A stretch of DNA of 64,000 nt. Origin: Datnioides undecimradiatus. Lineage: Eukaryota; Chordata; Actinopteri; Lobotiformes; Datnioididae. Where the stretch lies: assembly GCA_008933995.1 (NCBI GenBank), contig WARS01000029.1, positions 23,737,379 to 23,801,378 of the forward strand, read 5' to 3'. Made by a program: the position numbers and the translations under genes. Under the pieces are notes generated by a model, which saw nothing but the letters and a program-made list of their open reading frames with translations, had not been told where the DNA came from and made no database searches. Of the stretch, positions 1 to 12,419 are shown in pieces (positions within the stretch are counted from its first letter, which is position 1; the number at the start of each line of letters is the position of its first letter).

Positions 1-45
1 CACACACACACACACACACGCCTGCTCCTCTTTGGTCTGCGGACA

Positions 46-62
46 CTTTCTTTCAGGTGAGT
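46..62 (+). other. Recursive-splice-like site (acceptor fused to donor)
   Basis: TTTCTTTCAG (47-56) is followed immediately by GTGAGT (57-62), so a pyrimidine-rich acceptor abuts a consensus donor with no exon between. This is the form of ratchet sites that divide very long introns. It may be chance, since no gene is seen in the next 60 kb. Confidence 0.3.
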
Positions 63-2460
63 GGAGCCGGGTGGACCGCTGCGTGTCCTTGACAGTACTA
101 TTGAAAAATTAAACTCCCTCTCCTCACCCAGCCCCAACCCTTCCTCCCCCTCCCCCCTCCCCATCCCACTCCCCCTCCTCCCTTTTCTCCTGTCAAACCT
201 CACCAGTACTGAGAAAGGTCAAAGGTCAGGTTGCTGGGATCTGTTATGAAAGATATGACACGCGCTTTGTGTCTAATGTTTGTCAAACTGCAGATTTAAA
301 ACAGCTTGATATTTTATTGATGTTATTGTTCATTTTGTTGTTTATTGCGTTGCTGCATCACTGCGCACAGGCGACTGACAGGAAATGATGCACGTATGTA
401 CGCGAGGTGACTTGATGAAGCATTTCAATCAATATGGAGGACACAACAAGTCACCGTGAGCTGAACAGAAGGGACCTGACTCTCTCTCTGCCTCAGTTTA
501 TTCGGTGCAGACTCCAGCCTCATGTTTTGGTTTCCAGACAGCTGATCAGCTGTTAGCAGGAAACAGGAAACTGCACTCCGTCAGTGTGCATCCACTAAAA
601 GTGTGTGTGTGTCTCTGACAGACTCAGATTGTTGTTGTTGTGTCCTGCTGCAGCTCAGCACAGTAGCTTTAGCTAACAGCATTAGCTGCAGCCTGTCTGC
701 AGCAGCTCTCTCCAGTCTGCAGCAGCATGTTTCTTCAGGAAGTTGTGCTTTGGTTCAGGGTTTCTTCTCTTCTCTGGCTGCCAGTAGTCATCCCGGTTAC
801 ACTGCTCCTTGCAGAGCCGATGGGCAGCAGCGACAGCGTGTGGACGGGAGCGTTAGCGTCCGTTTGGAGCGACAGCTAGCCGTGACTTCAGCGCGTCCTG
901 ACCTGACAGAGGCGGCCTGTGAGAGCTGAGCTGTGTGTTGTGTGACGTGTTGCTGCCACAGGTCAGAGATGTGCAGCTATGAACCGTTTGGTTTCTGATC
1001 TTTTAGAGACGCTGAGCTACGGTTTCTGTCCTCCACAGCAACAAACTCTGCACAGCTCCTCTCTCCAACGCTCACTCACGTCTCCACAGACGTCTTCCTG
1101 CAGCACAGCAGCTCTCACAGCTGAGACACACAGACTGTGGTTCATCATGTTAATGCACGATTATAACAGCAATGAATCTGTCAGAGGCACAAACACACTT
1201 GTCCTATATTAGACATGTTAGCCTGTCTCCTCGCTAACAGTGTTTACTGCACATTAGTTTTTGCTGAGCACGTGAGTGCAGCAAAGTTTCCCACAAGTAG
1301 AAAAAGTGAAGTGAAAAACGTGGCGAGAAAACACAAAACAAAGATTTGGTTTCGATGTTTCAAAATCAACTCGAAGGTTTCCCAGTGCAAGTTTTAAGTT
1401 CGCTGAAATGGGAATTCCTGAAAGTGCAGAAACCACCAGAGCTGATGCTGCGTCAGGGGCGAAAGCTCCAGGAAGAGCAAGTAAGTGGCCCTTGAGTGGA
1501 GGAACGGGTTACTCGGTCAAGAAGGTTTCACTGAAAGAGAACAATAAAATGTGTAAACGGTGTGAAGTCTGCATTTACACACACACAAACACACAAACAC
1601 ACACACCTACTGTCTGTGTGGGCTTAACACACTTCCAGCTCGGTGTCTCTGAAGTCATGAGCTCCCTATAGCTGGTCCACTTAATGTGTGTGTGTGTGTG
1701 TGTGTGTGTGCGCTCTGTGATTTTATTGACATCACTTATTCATGGCCCTGCTGTCCCACACAGGTCCACTTAAAACCACGGCCGGTTTGAGTGGGAGTGA
1801 TCATGTGCTGCTCATGTGTGTGTGTGTGTGTGTGTGTGTGTGCTATCCAGCCTGTGTTTTAATCAGAGCTGTGTTCAGCCTGTGTGTGTGTGTGTGTGAT
1901 ATCTGTGACGTGGTCAGATAACAGGCAGCAGGTCAATGCTGTCTGTTATAACCATCAAACCGCCGCCGTGCGCCTCCTGATCGTCTCTGTTTGCTCGTCT
2001 TATCGCGGCGCCTGCACTGAAACATAATCTGAGCCTAAATAACTTGTTTTGTTCTTTATCCCCGAACAGGAGCTCAGAGCTGGAGGCTGAGGCCTGATTG
2101 TCTCACATGACGTCCTTTTCTCCCTCCCCTCCAATCTGTGTCTCCGGCAGCCTGTCTCTAAGCCGGGCACACTGCTCTTCTTGATCCTGCCGAAGCTGTT
2201 TGAGATGTTTCCCTCTCTGTGCTCGCTCTGACTGACAGCCGCGCTCCGCTGGCCAGTCGCTGGCCTGAATCCCCCCCCCTCCTCCCTCCACCACCGGCTT
2301 TGGGCCTCTGCAGCCGGCTCTCATCCAGGCCTGATCCCACCGAGGAAAGCCTCAACGCCGTCAGGACGGATTTGACAGCCCTCGCTCATCCCAGGGATGT
2401 CCAAAGTGCTTTCACAGTGGGTGAACCAGCCCCTCCCACCCTCGCTCCGTGCCAGCTGGA

Positions 2461-2525
2461 GTGTGTGTTCGCCGGTCAGTGTGTGTTCGCCGGTCAGTGT
2501 GTGTTCGCCGGTCGGTGTGTGTTCG
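2461..2525 (+). repeat. 18-bp minisatellite, 3.5 copies
   Basis: The unit GTGTGTGTTCGCCGGTCA repeats at 2461, 2479 and 2497, with a partial copy from 2515. The third copy has one A-to-G change. Because 18 is a multiple of three it stays open in several frames, producing false reading frames. Confidence 0.9.
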
Positions 2526-5404
2526 TGTCTGAGGATATTTGTTCTGTTTGTTTGTCAGATTCCAGTGAAATCTGACGAAACGTGGAATAATCATGTGTTG
2601 TTGAACAAACCGGCGCGTTGATCCTCGCTGCATTTCAACGTTTGGGTCACAGCCTCTAACACGATTGGCTGATTCAAGATAAAGCATTTAGCATAAGCCA
2701 CGCCCACTTCCTCGCAGACGGTCGGCCATTTTTTTTCTTTTAGTTAAATGAGGATAATATTTCGATAATCATCAAAAATGTCATTTTATTTTTAATCTTA
2801 CAACCAAATCTATTACACTGCAGATTACATAAATTATATGCATCATATTTCAGTTTATAAGTTTCAAGTTAAACATCATTTGCATTGAGAGCAGTGTTCG
2901 CCTCTGCTCTGTTTGACACATAACTCTCTGCAGCTGCAACTTTCATCACAGTTGCACAAACGCATCAGCTCCTGCACAATCTGACGCAGCTGCATGACGC
3001 ACGTTACACTGATATTAATGACATATACTGTAAGAGAAGGACAGAGGTGGATCTTCGTTTCAGCCTCTCAGCATCATCGCAGCACATCGAAGTGCTCCTG
3101 CTGATGGTGAAAACAAGCTTCAAACAGCATCTTATCTTAAAATTGAATTACGACATCTGAATCTGACGATTTGTCCTTTTGGAAAACTTCAATATTCCCA
3201 GGAGTCACGTTCTAACTCACGTTCTGCTGTTAGAACAAACTGACAAACCACAAGTTGCTAAATGAGCCTCGTGCATATTCTTTCAGAATCAGCCGCCGAT
3301 GGAACAACTGTTGATGAACAGTATTCAGGTGCAAAAACCCTGTGAAGTTTACTGAAAGGCAACGGACAAGGTTCATTGTTGGTGCAACTCCTCAGCGCCG
3401 GATCATTATTGAGTGAACACGTGTGTCAGGAGACAGACAGGACATTGACCCGGTCAGGAAGTGGCTGGAGTGTGTAGACAGAAGAGCAGGAGCTGAGCCT
3501 CATTGATAAACCTCCTTCAGTCCCAGACGAGGAAGGAAGCAGTGCCGGCTGCAGACGCGGGAGGGAGACGCTATAGATCCAGTATTGGGACAGGAGTCCA
3601 TCCACTGCCAGCCATTGATCAGGATCACAATCAATCAGGAAACCATTGAGCAGTCGGATCCAAAAATAGAGTGGAAGCAGCACCTGAGAGTGAGCGGCGA
3701 GCAGCACGGAGTCACAGCTGACCGCCCGGAGACATCGCCGCCTCTCGCTCTGATCGCCTGGGGCAGGAAGTGGCTCAGAGCGCCGCGGTAAACCTCAGAG
3801 ATGTGTTTCACAATGCAGCGTGCAGGTTTATGCTGCTTGACCTCTGACCCCCAAACGTTATTGACATGTTTCCTTGCTCGCGGGTCAAATCCTCCTCCCC
3901 GGAGCCGCAGATCTTTGAGCTTCATGCAGAAAACCCGGACCTCAGTCCGCAAACGTCTCGGGTCGACAGAGAGGAGCAGCAAACACCGACTGCAGCTCAT
4001 TCAACTAAATCTGAACGTTAAGATGTTCATCGTTTCATGTCCGTTTATGTCTGTTTTCAGCTCATTGTCGTTTTTAAGTGTTCAGAAACATCAGCGTCTG
4101 AGTTCATAAATGATCATATCTAACTGTTGACCATGTTAAAGTGTCTTTAATAGTGGATTTTACGACATTTTCAGTTACTGTGGTTAATTCCTGAACGTTT
4201 AAACCCATTGATCCTTTATTTTTAATCAAATCAGCTGTTTATTAGCCGATCATTTCATTTAGTCGCTCTTTACTTTATTAGCACTGGCTTTCACTCGCTC
4301 CTAACTGCAGTAACATCACCAAAACCCAACTAAATTAGTTAAAGCCGACTCATTATGCGCTCGCCGTCACTGGGATTCACTGACTCACAAGGAGGTTTGG
4401 GGTTTTTCCCAGAAGACGATGCGCTGGCGTGCACGAAACTTGCTATATAACATATTTTAAATAACACTAATATGTGATAACTCACTGCTGACGGTGAACA
4501 GATATGATAATTGTCAATACTGATGTCCCAGTATATCATAAAACCCTACATGCATGTTAACTCGCTGTGGTTTTGCTTCTGAAAGTTGTTCTTATTTCAG
4601 ATTTTTGACCTTTTAACAGTGAAAAGTGAAACTGTTGCTTGTTGCTTCTTTACACTATCGACTAAAGGTCCCCTTACTTAATTGCTGCAGAGCTTTCGAG
4701 CATGCAACAGATGAAGGCGTTTGCACTGCAGGTGTTTAGACCGTCAAGCATAAATTGTCCTGGAGCTGCACAGGATCACGCAACTTCCCCCGAGCGAACT
4801 ACATTTGCCCCCTGCCACTCACTGTCCTCATCATCACGTATTCGGCTGTTTCTCCAACCTGTGAAGCGGCTCCACTGAGAAAAACCTCAAAGCAGGTCCC
4901 TCCATCCCTGGATGAACCTGCTATAACGGAGAAGAAACCGTTCCCCTGAAAGTGAAATATCACTTTAAGCTGCTTCGCTTTGTTTGGGAGCCAGCGAGCC
5001 GACGCCGCTGCCAGCGTGGGGTAAATCTTCCCAGAGTTTGTGTTAAAGCCTCAGAGGGGGAGCGAGGAGGTCGGAGGAAGGCTGCCGGGGAGGAGGAGGA
5101 GGGCCCGGCGAGGCCAGGCGTGAGCGCCGCCGGTCCTGCCCACGGGAGATAAGTGTCCGTCCACCTCCACTTCACACAGCAGCCCCGGAGATATATGTAC
5201 AGTATGTATATGATATGGAGATGCACAAACACGCACAATATCCAGATTATCTGCTGGAAGAGGTTTACACAGACCTCGCATCCTGAGCCCAACCTGCACA
5301 CACACACACACACACACACACACGAACGTATCCAAAGATAGCGTTAAACGTGGCGAGGATGTGGCGTGCATCCGGCGGCGGTGGCTGTGTGGAGAATCGG
5401 CCTG

Positions 5405-5520
5405 ACTAAGCTCTGAATTTACATGGCTAAGCAAAGTTGTTAACCCTGAGAGGCAGGGCCAGAGAGGGAGCTAATGGGATTTCTCCGTTAATGAAATTTA
5501 TGAAAGAGAGTGAGGGAAGG
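5405..5520. promoter_or_regulatory. Candidate conserved non-coding block
   Basis: Non-repetitive block with GCTAATGGGATTT and CCGTTAATGAAATTTATG, homeodomain-like words, between a CA satellite and a purine tract. The judgement is by composition and motif look only. Confidence 0.25.
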
Positions 5521-6540
5521 AGAGAGCGAGGAAGGAAGGAAAGATAGAAGGAGGAGGAGAGGAGGCGAGGAGGCGAGGCCCGTGCCGCTCCTTCCACGTT
5601 GTTTCAGGCAGCCGGAGCGTGTTTGCACACGTTTCTGCATTTTAGTTACAAAGAAACTGCATCAAATGCCCGGAAATATATAAAAAGCTTAAATCTGGTG
5701 CTTAGAGAGCTGAGAGTTCACCGCGATCATGTGACGCACGCAGCTTCTGCTTCGTGCACTGAGGAGGAAACACTCATGTCACGCCACCGCTCGGTGCTGC
5801 AGGCCTCACACTCCACCAGGAGGGAGCAGGAGTGAAGAAGGCGGAGCTGCGAGGGGAGTGATCGCAACGCGTGCACGTCTTCCCTCTTCTCTGCTCCCAG
5901 AGACGCTGATCGAAACACAGAAAGGACGAAATCACTTCGATCTGCGTCTCGGTCAGGAGGCGGCGGCCACGTGACGCGATGGGTCAGAGCTAATGATGCA
6001 CCATTAATTATGTAATCCTGTCGCAACCTCTGGAATGCACTCATGGTGAAACGCTGTGAAACCAGGGTGTGAGGGAAAAAGAGATGAAGGTGAAGAGGAG
6101 GTCCAGACGGAGAGCTGCAGCACGCGAGACCGCGGCTCGTGTCCTGTTTCCCTTTTAACCATCTGACTGATGTTTTTCCAACTTTAAAGGAGCATTACAC
6201 CATTTTACTCTGGACTCTGATGCACGAGTGGATTAAGAGACAACAGACCCCCTCCTGCCTGTCCTGTTAGACGCACACCCACAGGCACGCAGCACCTGTT
6301 TGTGGTTGTTTTGACCATCTCTGCGATGGTTCTGCGTGTCTTTGTAGATGTTTTGTGTCTCTTCCTACCTGACGGTCTCTGTCCGGGGGCCTCGATGGAC
6401 AGTTTTAACAGCTCTCAGCAAAACTCGGCAGAAGGAGAGATATTGTTTTTTATATTCCACATAATCTACTTGGTGCCTACATTACCCACAATGCACCCCA
6501 CTCAGAGACATTATGGTGTTATGCTAATGTAGCCTGGAGC

Positions 6541-6730
6541 TTCTAGCCTCAAGCAGAGATGATCGGGGGTCTGCAGCACCTCAGGTCAGACCTGAAATGT
6601 CAAATAAGTTTGTCCTTAAACGCAGCAATTACCAGTCATGTGACAAGGGGAGCAGAGGGGAAGTTAATTAACCAATTAGGGACAACGATTCCAACCAATA
6701 GGAGGCCTTTACAGCTTCACTGTTACAGTC
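6541..6730. promoter_or_regulatory. Candidate conserved non-coding block
   Basis: Contains the imperfect palindrome AGGTCAGACCT (6580-6590), GTTAATTAACCAATTAGGG (6662-6680; TAATTA and CCAAT words) and CCAACCAATAGG (6691-6702). Dense, non-repetitive motif packing suggests an enhancer. Confidence 0.3.
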
Positions 6731-7048
6731 TGTTTCCCCTGAGCTGTTCAAACATGCTAACAGCTGAAGTCGACATGTTGGTTGATGTCAGTGTGTGTTT
6801 CCTCTCCAGGGTTCGGCGTTTGAGCCGACAGCTGCCCCCGGGCCGCGTGATCTCACGCTCACCCTGCAGCAGCAAGACGTTCCTGCCCCCAGTGCCCCTC
6901 CCGCGTTTGCCCCGGAGTGAGTGGGCAGAAGATTGTGATGAGTGGGGAAGAAGAAGAAGAAGAAGAGGAAGGGGGCAAGTGTTGAAGTGAGTGAGGGTGT
7001 GCTGATGGGGGAGGAAATTACCCCCGAGTCTGCACATTCTCCTGTGCA

Positions 7049-7232
7049 AACACACACACACACACACACACCTTGGTTTTCCTGGGTTTGGTTTGCTGTT
7101 TTAGTTTGATGCTGAGGCAGATTTCTTCATGAGCCCCCCCAACACACACACACAACCCCCCAACACACACACACACCCCCACTAACACACATACACACCT
7201 AACACCCCCCCCAACACGCACACACACACCTC
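7049..7232 (+). repeat. Compound CA / C-rich satellite
   Basis: A (CA)11 run (7049-7070) is followed after 65 bases by alternating CACACA blocks and C5-C8 runs (7133-7232). It is C-rich on the + strand and therefore G-run rich on the minus strand. Confidence 0.9.
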
Positions 7233-7503
7233 ACACCTCACCCCTTCGCCCCTCTCGCCCTCCGAACCCGGCACAGTCAGCATCGGCGTGGCGACGCCAA
7301 TCGATGCTCCGCGCCCCGCTGAGCGTGTCCACACAAGGCCGAGCGAAGGGCCCCTCCGCGGGGGATTGTGGGAAATCTGATTTATGATGCCCGCGGTGTT
7401 GCTGACCACTAACTTTTTAACTCCCTCCCTCTCTCTCTCCCCGTCTTCCCCTTTGTCTCTCCATCTCTCTCTCCCGCTCCCGCTCCTGCGCTCCGTGACT
7501 TAC

Positions 7504-7521
7504 CTGTTTAACTCGCTCCTC
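7504..7521 (-). other. Candidate minus-strand 18-bp microexon
   Basis: The perfect donor CAG|GTAAGT (minus strand) and an upstream TTCTGCAG acceptor bound GAGGAGCGAGTTAAACAG, six codons (EERVKQ) in one frame. It stands alone. Confidence 0.15.
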
Positions 7522-7819
7522 CTGCAGAACGACGCCGCGTTATGAAAATCAGAGCGCCGTCAACCTCGGAGAGAGAAAAAGACCAAACTAAAGTAAAGTG
7601 AACTCCGCAGTGGGGCAATAAGACGGGACTTTGGGCAAAAAGGGACTGACGGCGGGATAAGAGCGGGTTTGTTAAGGAGGATGTGGAGGGAGAAAGAAAA
7701 GATGATTCCATTTCATAGGGATCTGCTCGAGGAGGAGGATGTAGAGAGGATTTCCACGGCTGCTTTGCTGCTCAGCCTCTCTCATCTGCTGTTGTCTCTG
7801 CCCTGGCACTGCCGAGCAC

Positions 7820-7821
<2 letters not shown>

Positions 7822-7882
<61 letters not shown>
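7822..7882 (+). repeat. (CA)30 microsatellite
   Basis: Uninterrupted CA dinucleotide run of about 61 bases. Confidence 0.97.
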
Positions 7883-7883
<1 letters not shown>

Positions 7884-8965
7884 GCTCCATCTATTCACTG
7901 TGTCTCATTACACGTGCTCTGTGTGTTGTGAAGGTCAGTTATGGCCAAAACTACAGGACCGATCCCGACATGAACCGCAGGACTCTTCAGCGCGAGCGTG
8001 CAGGGACCTGAGGGTGCAGAGCTGTGAGCGCTGTGGCCTCCGTCCTGAAACGATCCCCGCAGGTCTGTGATAAACGGGAAACTTTGCTTTCCGTGACAAC
8101 GTTTTCAACTTTTCCAGCTGGTCAGTGTCTGTCTGTTGTGTGCAAACTGCACCTGAGAGCAGCGCGGGTGTAAGTCGGCGTCCACCCACGACCCTGAAGG
8201 TGCAGTCACGTCTTCTGCGACGTACTGCGTGTTAGGCCTCCGGTAACCCGGCAACAAGCTGACAAACATGTGACACATCGTCGCCTCCCAAAGCTGCCAC
8301 TGCTAACGTGTGAGCCAGTGCATTACTCATTGAATGTTTGCTCTCACACGTCTGATTTGGGTTAAAACAGCTGAGATTAGTAAAATAATTAAAACTGTTT
8401 TGCTTGAAGTTAACTGTCATGCTGGCAACTTAAGCTACGCTGTATCTGAGGTTGCGGGTGTAATTTTAGACATGGAAGTTTCCTAAAAAGCTCAAAATAC
8501 AGAGAAGTTTTGAGTTTTTTAAATCAATGTTGTGCTTTTCTGTTCTACAAATGAAGACAGCACAGAGGACTGACTGTGTTCCTGAAACAAATGACATCTT
8601 TCTATCCTCAGGATGCTGATAACAATATAAAAACCTGGATATTTCAACTCATTTCCAGGTTGTAACATTATAAAATCGAACTGCTTCAATTTAGGTGGAA
8701 AGTTTAAAGTTCTTAGTTTTTAATGAAGCTGCATAACACAAACGTCCACATGGAAACACACTGAACAAGCTCCCCGACCGTGACTCCGCTGTGTAAACGC
8801 AGTGTGAGTCTGAGTGTGTGTCGGGGCTGCAGGGGGCCTCCCTGCCCCCCGCCGTGCGAGGGAGCGGCTCCTCCTCAGGACGTTCATTCACTCTCTCCTC
8901 CACTTCAAGAACACAGTAAATTAGAAAGTTAACGCACTGATGGGGCGGAAGATTGCCCTGCTGGG

Positions 8966-8966
<1 letters not shown>

Positions 8967-9021
<55 letters not shown>
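8967..9021 (+). repeat. (TG)27 microsatellite
   Basis: Uninterrupted TG run of 55 bases. Confidence 0.97.
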
Positions 9022-9023
<2 letters not shown>

Positions 9024-10139
9024 CAGCAGTAAAAGCAGCTCCCCAAACAGCAGGAGATATGCATTAGACTAATGTGTGATTAAACACATCCATGCATGTG
9101 ATTGGCTGATTTATCTGCGTTGACAGTGGTAACTGGTTGGTTTTATGGATCAATCACGAGGCGGCGTGGGGAGGCGGGGCGGTGATACACGCTCGTTAGG
9201 ACAGTAAAGTGTCGTTAATGTAATATTCAACGTGCATGTGGGAAATCCTTATTTTCACCATCGTCATCTCTCATTAAAGGTGTTGGAACCAAAACAAACC
9301 AGTCACACACGTGTTTCTGCAGCTTCAGTCACGTGTGCACGTCACATTCTGACTGTAATTAACGTCAGTTTGGCTGGAAATGGATTGAAATGAGATATAA
9401 TAATGAAAATAATTAGACTTTTTGTATTGTTTTGCTATGTATTGTTACATAAGTGCACAGTGTGACCCAGGTATTTTTCAACATTTTCTGTATTTTCCTT
9501 TATCCTGAGCTTTCAGCTGCATCCCACTGTCTTCCTCAGACGGCTCAGTGGGTCATGTGATGGCAGGTTGATGCTAATTGCCACTCCAGGTGATTTGCAT
9601 CAACTTAAATGACTAAAGCAGCATCAGCTGATGTGGCGAAGGGCCTTGCAGTGTTTCTTTTACAGCCGCTGCCTGTGTCAGAGTCTCTGTTTAAGGCCTT
9701 CAGCGTGTTTTGTAAAGCGTGTTTCAGCAGCACGGCAAATAAAAGTGCTTCACACGAAACATGAGAGGCTTTAAAATCAGGGAAAGTCAAAAGAACTGAA
9801 CAAGACTGAACAGGAAATAGAAATGAAGGAGTTTAATGAGCACGTTAAGTCTGGGACTGAGTAATATTCCAAGGAAAAACGGAGCATCTTACACAGAGAC
9901 TGAGAGGATTGTTGATGCAGCTGCAGGTGGATCTAAAATGCGACTTAGGTTAAAAAGTCATTTATAAAAGTTGTTTTGATTCCGCTGCGTGTCTGTCTGC
10001 AGCTGCACAGATCTGCAGAGTGTCTAATCTAAAGGTTACAGTCTGAAACAAACAACAGCGGCGTGCTCCTTTAAACTGGAGCGCAGGAGAACGTCTCCAT
10101 CGGCTCTGCGACGTCGGGTCAGTTAATGGTTTTCAGCTG

Positions 10140-10740
10140 CGTCTCTGAGCTGTAACTGCGAGCGGCAGATGTATATTTAATATCTTGCCGTTGCTGATGA
10201 CGTGGCATGTTCTGAAACATTGGTTTCATAACTATATCAATACCTCATCTCTTTTTCATGCCATCGACGATCGGGCCCCCTCTCCTGAGCACTTAGCTCG
10301 GCTTATTTCAGTTACCCGTTTGAACTCGGCCGCTCTGCTTTACCGGAGACGCCGCCGCTCATCACGGTGGCACCGTCGTAAAGCGGCGAAGTGTTTGCGG
10401 TCGACCACCGGAGGAGATGGATGGATTTCACAGGACATTAAGTTGATGAACGCGAAGCAGATTTGCAGATGGCGGGTCTTTGTTTTCGGGGCAGTTTGGC
10501 GGGATTGTCACGCTCGTGCGGCGTGCTGCGTTCGTGCGCTTCGTTTATTGAATCTGCACAGAGGGGAAAGTTTGTTTTCACAGGCGCTGCTTTGAGACTA
10601 AGCAGCTCTGACATCTCTGCTACCCACAATCCCCTGCGGGAGGAGCTGGCTGTTAGCGATATTTCCCCGGTGACGGCTCGGGCTTGGGCTTTACACCGTG
10701 TTACAGCAATTAGATCTCAATTAGCTGAGGAGTAAACACA
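10140..10740. promoter_or_regulatory. CpG-rich unique block, candidate regulatory element
   Basis: Six hundred bases with no microsatellite and many CpGs (for example 10335-10410). The right end, 10660-10735, has TTACAGCAATTAGATCTCAATTAG (two CAATTAG words). Frames of 136 and 90 codons are open here, but I recognise neither, and CpG-rich sequence favours chance frames. Confidence 0.3.
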
Positions 10741-11035
10741 CACAGAGGGAGAGCGGGGCGGCGTGGTGCAGGCAGAGCCGTTAGCAGATGTAAAAAGGCC
10801 TCGCTCTCTCCGGGGTCTTGTTTGAACCTCGGTGTCCCAGGTGTGTGTGTGCTGTCGCCCCGTGGGCAGGGTTCAATCTACAGCACCGACACACACACAC
10901 ACACGGGGGAACGCCAAGCCGGAAAGACAACAGGAGCGACAAACACACACAAACTGAAACCATGGTGATGCATCGTGAGGCGTTCGGGTGCTCGAAAAGT
11001 TCAGAGAAATCCACGCTCTGTCTTTGCTGTTTCAC

Positions 11036-11946
11036 CTCCTTCCTTCCTTCTTTCCTTCACTTTTCCTCAACTCTTCCTCCTCCTCTCTTCCTCTCCCAGC
11101 TTGTTTCCTTTGCTCTCCCATCTTTCCTTCTCCTCTCCCTTCCTCCTTCCTCTCATGTTTCCTCTCCTCTCTTCCCACATTCCTTCCTTCCTTTTGCACT
11201 CTCCTCTCCTTCCCTCTTCTCTCACCTCCTTCTCACGTCCTTTCAGTCTCCTCTTCCCTTCTTCTCCCCTAACCCTATCTCCTTATCTTCTTCCATTCCT
11301 TTATCCTCTCCTCATCTCCTCTCGTCTCCTCTCCTCCCACCTCTTTTCACTTTCCATCCTCTCCTCACCCTCATGTCCTCCCCCAATTCCTCTCCTCATC
11401 TCGTCTCCTATCCTTTATCACATCTCTCCTCCTTCTTCCTTCCCTTCATTCACTCTGCCTCTTTTCCTTCCTCCCTCTCCCATTCATCCCATCTTTTCCT
11501 TCCCTTCTCAGTTCCTTGTTTCCTATCCTCTAACCTCATTTTGCTTCGTCTCCTTAATCTCATCTCCTCTCCTCTTCTGAACCCTCCATGTCATCCTCTT
11601 GTCTCCTCTCCTTACCACTTCCTTCCTCACCTTATTTCTCTTCCCCTCACCTTCATCCCATCTTTTCCTTCCTCTAATCTCCTTTCCTCCCTTCTTTCTT
11701 CCTCTCCTTTTCACCTCAGCTCCTCTAAACTCTTCATCCTCTCCTCTCCTCTCGTTTCCTTGTCCTCACCCTCTCATCTCATCTCCTTGGTCACCTCTTC
11801 TTCCATTGTCCCTTCCTTCTCACCTTATCCCCTCCTCCTCTTAACTCTCCTTCCTCCTCTCTCTTCTGTCCTCTTGTCCTCCTCACCTTCTCTCAGTCCT
11901 CACCTCTCCTCCTCCTCCTCTTCCTCTCCACTCCTCTCCTCTCTGC
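11036..11946 (+). repeat. Polypyrimidine tract, 0.9 kb
   Basis: Almost entirely C and T built from CTTCCT, CTCCTC and TTCCTT words, with few purines, over 900 bases. The long Ser/Leu/Pro-rich reading frame across it (10818-11972) is a composition artefact, because CT-only sequence has no stop codons. Confidence 0.95.
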
Positions 11947-11964
11947 TGGGTCGCTGTGCTTGTC

Positions 11965-12170
11965 GCGGGTGATAATCCGTGTCACGGCGGCTGATTGGGG
12001 ATTAGGACTAGCAGTTTATTCACGGCAGGGAGAATGATACAGCGCTTAGTGGCACCGGCTCCCGCGGCAGCCGCTCTCTGCTGAATTAGCAACATGTTTG
12101 AATGAGATAAAAGAGACAGCTTACCCCACCGCACTCCACCACCTAATCCCTATACAGCTGTGAAATGAGC
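11965..12170. promoter_or_regulatory. Candidate enhancer with three OTX/PITX-type sites
   Basis: TAATCC at 11973-11978, GGATTA at 11999-12004 and TAATCC at 12144-12149 are all K50 (Bicoid/OTX/PITX) homeodomain cores, within 180 bases of unique sequence that abruptly follows the 0.9-kb pyrimidine tract. It also holds GCTGAATTAGCAAC (12079-12092). Confidence 0.35.
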
Positions 12171-12419
12171 CGGGCCAACCGCACCACACCTAGACCCACG
12201 CTGGCTGTCTCTCGTCCTCCCTCTCTCGCTCACACACACACACACACACACACACATGCCTGCACTGTTTATACTGTACCTGCCTGCACACACACACTCA
12301 AAGCAAACTCTAAATCCAAAGTAGAAAACCTCAGAGAGCACAAACCTCCACCAGGGCTGCACAATCCCCTGAATGTCTCGTTTCAATAGCAGAAAAGGTA
12401 AAAATGCACCAGAACACAC

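Noticed and set aside
10185..10595. 136-codon frame in CpG-rich DNA
   Set aside because: Unrecognised peptide, no promoter or splice support; CpG-rich DNA has few stops.
10818..11972. 384-codon open frame rich in Ser, Leu and Pro
   Set aside because: It lies almost wholly in a CT-only tract, which cannot contain stop codons; all three frames are open there.
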